This document shows, piece after piece, positions 39,766 to 41,699 of a stretch of 41,699 nucleotides of DNA. Source of the stretch: a virus. The DNA lies in IMG/VR virus record IMGVR_UViG_3300035388_000034, positions 1 to 41,699 of that record, one strand, 5' to 3'. Position 1 is the stretch's first letter. Every line of letters starts with the position of its first letter. The notes below the pieces were generated by a model. That model did not search any database. It was not told the DNA's origin and saw only the letters and a program-made list of their open reading frames with translations. Made by a program: the position numbers and the translations under genes.

Positions 39766-39794
39766 TTGCATTCGAACATTTGTTCTGTTATAAT
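39766..39794 (+). promoter_or_regulatory. SOS promoter with LexA box for immA-int
   Basis: TTGCAT (39766-39771) and TATAAT (39789-39794) with a 17-bp spacer. The spacer contains CGAACATTTGTTCT (39773-39786), one base pair short of a symmetric Gram-positive LexA box (CGAAC-N4-GTTCG). LexA on this site would keep the protease and integrase genes off until DNA damage. Confidence 0.75.
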
Positions 39795-39826
39795 ACCTCC
39801 TAGATACTATTGAAGGGGTGTTCATA

Positions 39827-40327
39827 ATGTATTATAATATGCTTAAGGAATCAATTTACTTATTAACCGAATATCAAATATTCAACTTCCCTGTTCCAGT
39901 ACACGAACTGGAGCAGCTATTCACTGACAAAGGAGTCGAGATTCTTTTCAGTGAACACATCACCAGACCCCATGCGGTCTGTGAATCAGTAACAATTCCC
40001 TATTGTACCAACTCTTGTGAATACAGGCACATGCTCGCACATGAAGCAGCTCATGTCTTCTTTCATGATCCCAATTATTTATTCAAGAAAGATGTTGTCA
40101 CTATTAAGAATGAAAATCAAGCCAATGCTTTTGCAGCGTATTTTTTGATGCCTGTCTATGTTTTTGAGGAAGCTATAAATTATTGTCGTAATGATTATGA
40201 ATTGGCCAAAGAGTTTGGTGTATCAGAATGTTTTGTTCGATTCCGGAAAAGTTTGACTGAAGGGTTAATCATTGATGGATATTTTGATGACTATTTTGAG
40301 GAGGAATATTATGGAAGGTCATGTTAG
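39827..40327 (+). CDS. ImmA/IrrE-family metalloprotease
   Basis: 166 residues from the ATG at 39827 (AAGGGG 8 bp upstream; a GTG at 39818 overlaps that site). The zinc-binding HEAAH is in RHMLAHEAAHVFFHDPNYLF, and NENQANAFAAYFLMP supplies the third ligand region, as in ICEBs1 ImmA. These proteases cut HTH repressors lacking their own peptidase, matching the short repressor here. The gene overlaps the integrase by 17 bp and shares the LexA-box promoter. Confidence 0.92.
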   Translation: MYYNMLKESIYLLTEYQIFNFPVPVHELEQLFTDKGVEILFSEHITRPHAVCESVTIPYCTNSCEYRHMLAHEAAHVFFHDPNYLFKKDVVTIKNENQANAFAAYFLMPVYVFEEAINYCRNDYELAKEFGVSECFVRFRKSLTEGLIIDGYFDDYFEEEYYGRSC

Positions 40328-41471
40328 AAAACGAGGATCCAAATGGTACTATTCAATAGAAATTGCTGCTGTTGGTGGAAAAAGAAAAAGAGTTGAAAGA
40401 GTTGGAGGAAGGACTAAAAAGGAAGCTGAAGAAGCATTGAGGATTGCCCTGCAGAATTACCAGGTTGGATTCGTAGATTCAGTGAAAGTTACACTTGAAG
40501 ACTATCTCAATGACTGGCTGGAAAACCAAATCAAGAAGAGCCGGAAGATAAATACATATAATAGATACAAAAGCATTATCGACAGAAGCCTTGTTCCCCA
40601 TATTGGTGGTTACAAGATTAATAAGTTGCCTCCAAAGAAGATCCATGAAATGTTAATCAAGGAAAAGGATAAAGGACTAAGTAATACAACTGTACAAAAT
40701 ATTTATGGTGTATTGAATGCTGCATTGAATCAAGCAGTTAAATTCCGCATGATCAGGGACAATCCTTGCAAATATGTTGAACGTCCAAAACGGGACAAAT
40801 TTGATGCAGGTATACTGACAATTGAAGAATTCCAGAAGTTTACAGACTCATTGGATACGAAAAAATATAATGGCTACATCATGGATCTAGCTACCAATAT
40901 CGTAATGGAACTTGGACTGAGACGAGGAGAGCTTGCCGGACTAACTTGGGATGATTTCGATGAGAATACATTGACTATCAGAAATAATTTGATTTATTCC
41001 AATGGGAAGACATATCTTGAGACTCCTAAGACTTTGGAGAGCGAGAGAACTATCTATGTGTCCGACCACTTAAAAGGGCTCCTGGTTGAACATAGAGTGC
41101 TTCAGGACGAAAATAAAGAACTATATGGAGAGCATTATAAGGTTTCAACTTTTAACAACGTGAATTATGATTTCATCATGACCTGGAAGAATGGTCACTA
41201 TGTTCATCCGCTCTACTATTCAACCAGGTTTAAAAAACTGCTTGAAAAGATCAGCATTAACAGGAAAATCAGATTCCACGATCTGAGGCATTCCAATGCC
41301 ACTTTACTCCTTTCCCAGGGAGTGGACTTCAAAACTATCCAGGCAAGACTTGGACATGCTGACATAAATACTACTTTGAATATTTATTCTCATATCAGTA
41401 TGGAAATGCAGAAAAAAGCGACTCAAAAAATCGAAAGTATTTTGAGCGTTGGCAAATCGTTGGCAAAATAA
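40311..41471 (+). CDS. int: Phage integrase (tyrosine recombinase)
   Basis: 386 residues from the ATG at 40311 with GAGGAGG 6 bp upstream. N-terminal arm-binding domain (HVRKRGSKWYYSIEIAAVGG), SAM-like core-binding domain at about 60-155 (VTLEDYLNDWLENQIKKSRK), and catalytic domain with Arg in LRRGELAGLTW, HDLRHSNATL, LGHADINTTL and the Tyr in NIYSHIS. It would integrate the phage at the rnpB 3' end. Its last codons overlap the proposed right arm sites, and its stop is 27 bp from the right attachment repeat. Confidence 0.96.
   Translation: MEGHVRKRGSKWYYSIEIAAVGGKRKRVERVGGRTKKEAEEALRIALQNYQVGFVDSVKVTLEDYLNDWLENQIKKSRKINTYNRYKSIIDRSLVPHIGGYKINKLPPKKIHEMLIKEKDKGLSNTTVQNIYGVLNAALNQAVKFRMIRDNPCKYVERPKRDKFDAGILTIEEFQKFTDSLDTKKYNGYIMDLATNIVMELGLRRGELAGLTWDDFDENTLTIRNNLIYSNGKTYLETPKTLESERTIYVSDHLKGLLVEHRVLQDENKELYGEHYKVSTFNNVNYDFIMTWKNGHYVHPLYYSTRFKKLLEKISINRKIRFHDLRHSNATLLLSQGVDFKTIQARLGHADINTTLNIYSHISMEMQKKATQKIESILSVGKSLAK
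41448..41467. promoter_or_regulatory. Candidate integrase arm-type sites, right arm
   Basis: GTTGGCAAA occurs twice (41448-41456 and 41459-41467) with an 11-bp period inside the 3' end of int, 32 bp from the att core. Same orientation, period and core word as the left arm repeats. Confidence 0.55.
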
Positions 41472-41477
41472 AAAAAC

Positions 41478-41495
41478 GACCGCTAGACAGCAGTC
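41478..41495 (-). terminator. Prophage-borne replacement terminator for rnpB (bidirectional)
   Basis: A 7-bp stem with one G-U pair (GACTGCT / AGCGGTC on the minus strand) and a 4-nt loop, followed by GTTTTTTT on the minus strand. It can end rnpB transcription in the lysogen, and on the plus strand may limit int readthrough. Confidence 0.7.
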
Positions 41496-41498
41496 ATT

Positions 41499-41539
41499 TC
41501 AATTGGCGAGTAAATCTATAAGCCGAGTTCTGTATTCGA
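41499..41539. repeat. attR: right attachment site within rnpB
   Basis: The 41-bp partner of 1961-2001, with one mismatch (A at 41514). Here it is continuous with the rnpB body to the right, so this side keeps the functional gene. Confidence 0.9.
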
Positions 41540-41699
41540 TAATCATCTATCTAGGCACATCGTTGCCGAAGTGCTCAAGCGACCTACCTCGGGATATGAC
41601 GAGCAGCCATTCCATGTCCCTACTTGGTCTTGCTTCAAATGGGGTTTACACAGCCGATTAGTCACCTAACCGCTGGTGAGCTCTTACCTCACCTTTTCA
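41501..41699 (-). ncRNA. rnpB: RNase P RNA, 3' part (runs off the window)
   Basis: The reverse complement shows conserved RNase P RNA blocks: GAGGTAAGAGCTCACCAGCGG-like, AAACCCCATTTGAAGCAAGA with CCAAGTAGGG following, and the 3' ACAGAACTCGGCTTATAGA. It is the catalytic RNA of the tRNA 5'-processing enzyme. The 5' half lies beyond the window. The last ~40 nt are supplied by the phage attachment core after integration, so the mature RNA is preserved. The exact mature 3' end near 41501-41505 is inferred from the terminal ACTCGCC, which should close helix P1 with the 5' end. Confidence 0.92.

Noticed and set aside
41449-41661. 70-codon open frame at the right end
   Set aside because: It runs through the rnpB RNA gene and the attachment repeat, which fully explain the sequence.

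Overview
The window holds one nearly complete temperate siphophage prophage (about 1961-41539, roughly 39.6 kb) in an AT-rich, low-GC Gram-positive chromosome. The organism is most likely a clostridial member of the Bacillota. The basis is strong Shine-Dalgarno sites with GTG/TTG starts, a type I glutamine synthetase of the Gram-positive kind, an SLH domain, sigma-A promoters, a Gram-positive LexA box, and HK97-type phage genes of the Firmicutes kind. I cannot name the species.

Attachment: a 41-bp direct repeat with one mismatch (1961-2001 and 41499-41539) is the 3' end of the RNase P RNA gene rnpB, read on the minus strand. The rnpB body continues off the right edge. The prophage therefore sits in the 3' end of rnpB. 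It supplies a replacement 3' end plus a terminator (41478-41495), while the displaced host terminator remains at 1907-1943. The integrase lies beside the right copy. Paired 11-bp-period repeats near both ends look like integrase arm sites.

Layout from right to left. 41471-36616 is the lysogeny block: integrase and ImmA/IrrE protease behind a LexA-box promoter; an unrecognised two-gene module (soluble protein plus four-helix membrane protein); an HTH-only repressor; and divergent overlapping promoters covered by three 15-bp operators. 36509-29256 is the tightly overlapping early operon: HTH proteins, replisome organizer, helicase loader, many small Cys-rich proteins, an ArpU-like late regulator and a catalytic-domain-only recombinase. 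29092-27841 holds an HNH nuclease and a PAPS-reductase-like protein. 27778-27668 is a candidate cos/terminase-binding and late-promoter region. 27595-17430 covers packaging, head and tail genes: TerS, TerL, portal, protease, capsid, connectors, tail tube and a -1 frameshifted tail chaperone. 17430-8433 covers tape measure, Dit, Gp37-like protein and fibres. 8420-6261 is the lysis cassette: holin, subtilisin-like protease, truncated M23-SLH protein.

Between the lysis genes and the left attachment site, where temperate phages usually carry cargo, lie three unusual items: a full glutamine synthetase gene with its own promoter; a frameshifted Dam-family methylase relic; and a retron. The retron has a recognisable msr-msd RNA (3869-3994), a promoter placed to start transcription at its a1 repeat, and a reverse transcriptase fused to a TOPRIM domain, as in retron Ec67. 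With the unknown module near the repressor, this phage appears to carry candidate anti-phage systems at both ends.

Left of the prophage (1-1960) there are no intact genes: tandem 195-196 bp repeats, a nested inverted-repeat element, a 569-bp non-autonomous insertion element with target duplications, and a degenerate tmRNA-like 3' end. I see nothing definable in 527-627 and 888-1072.
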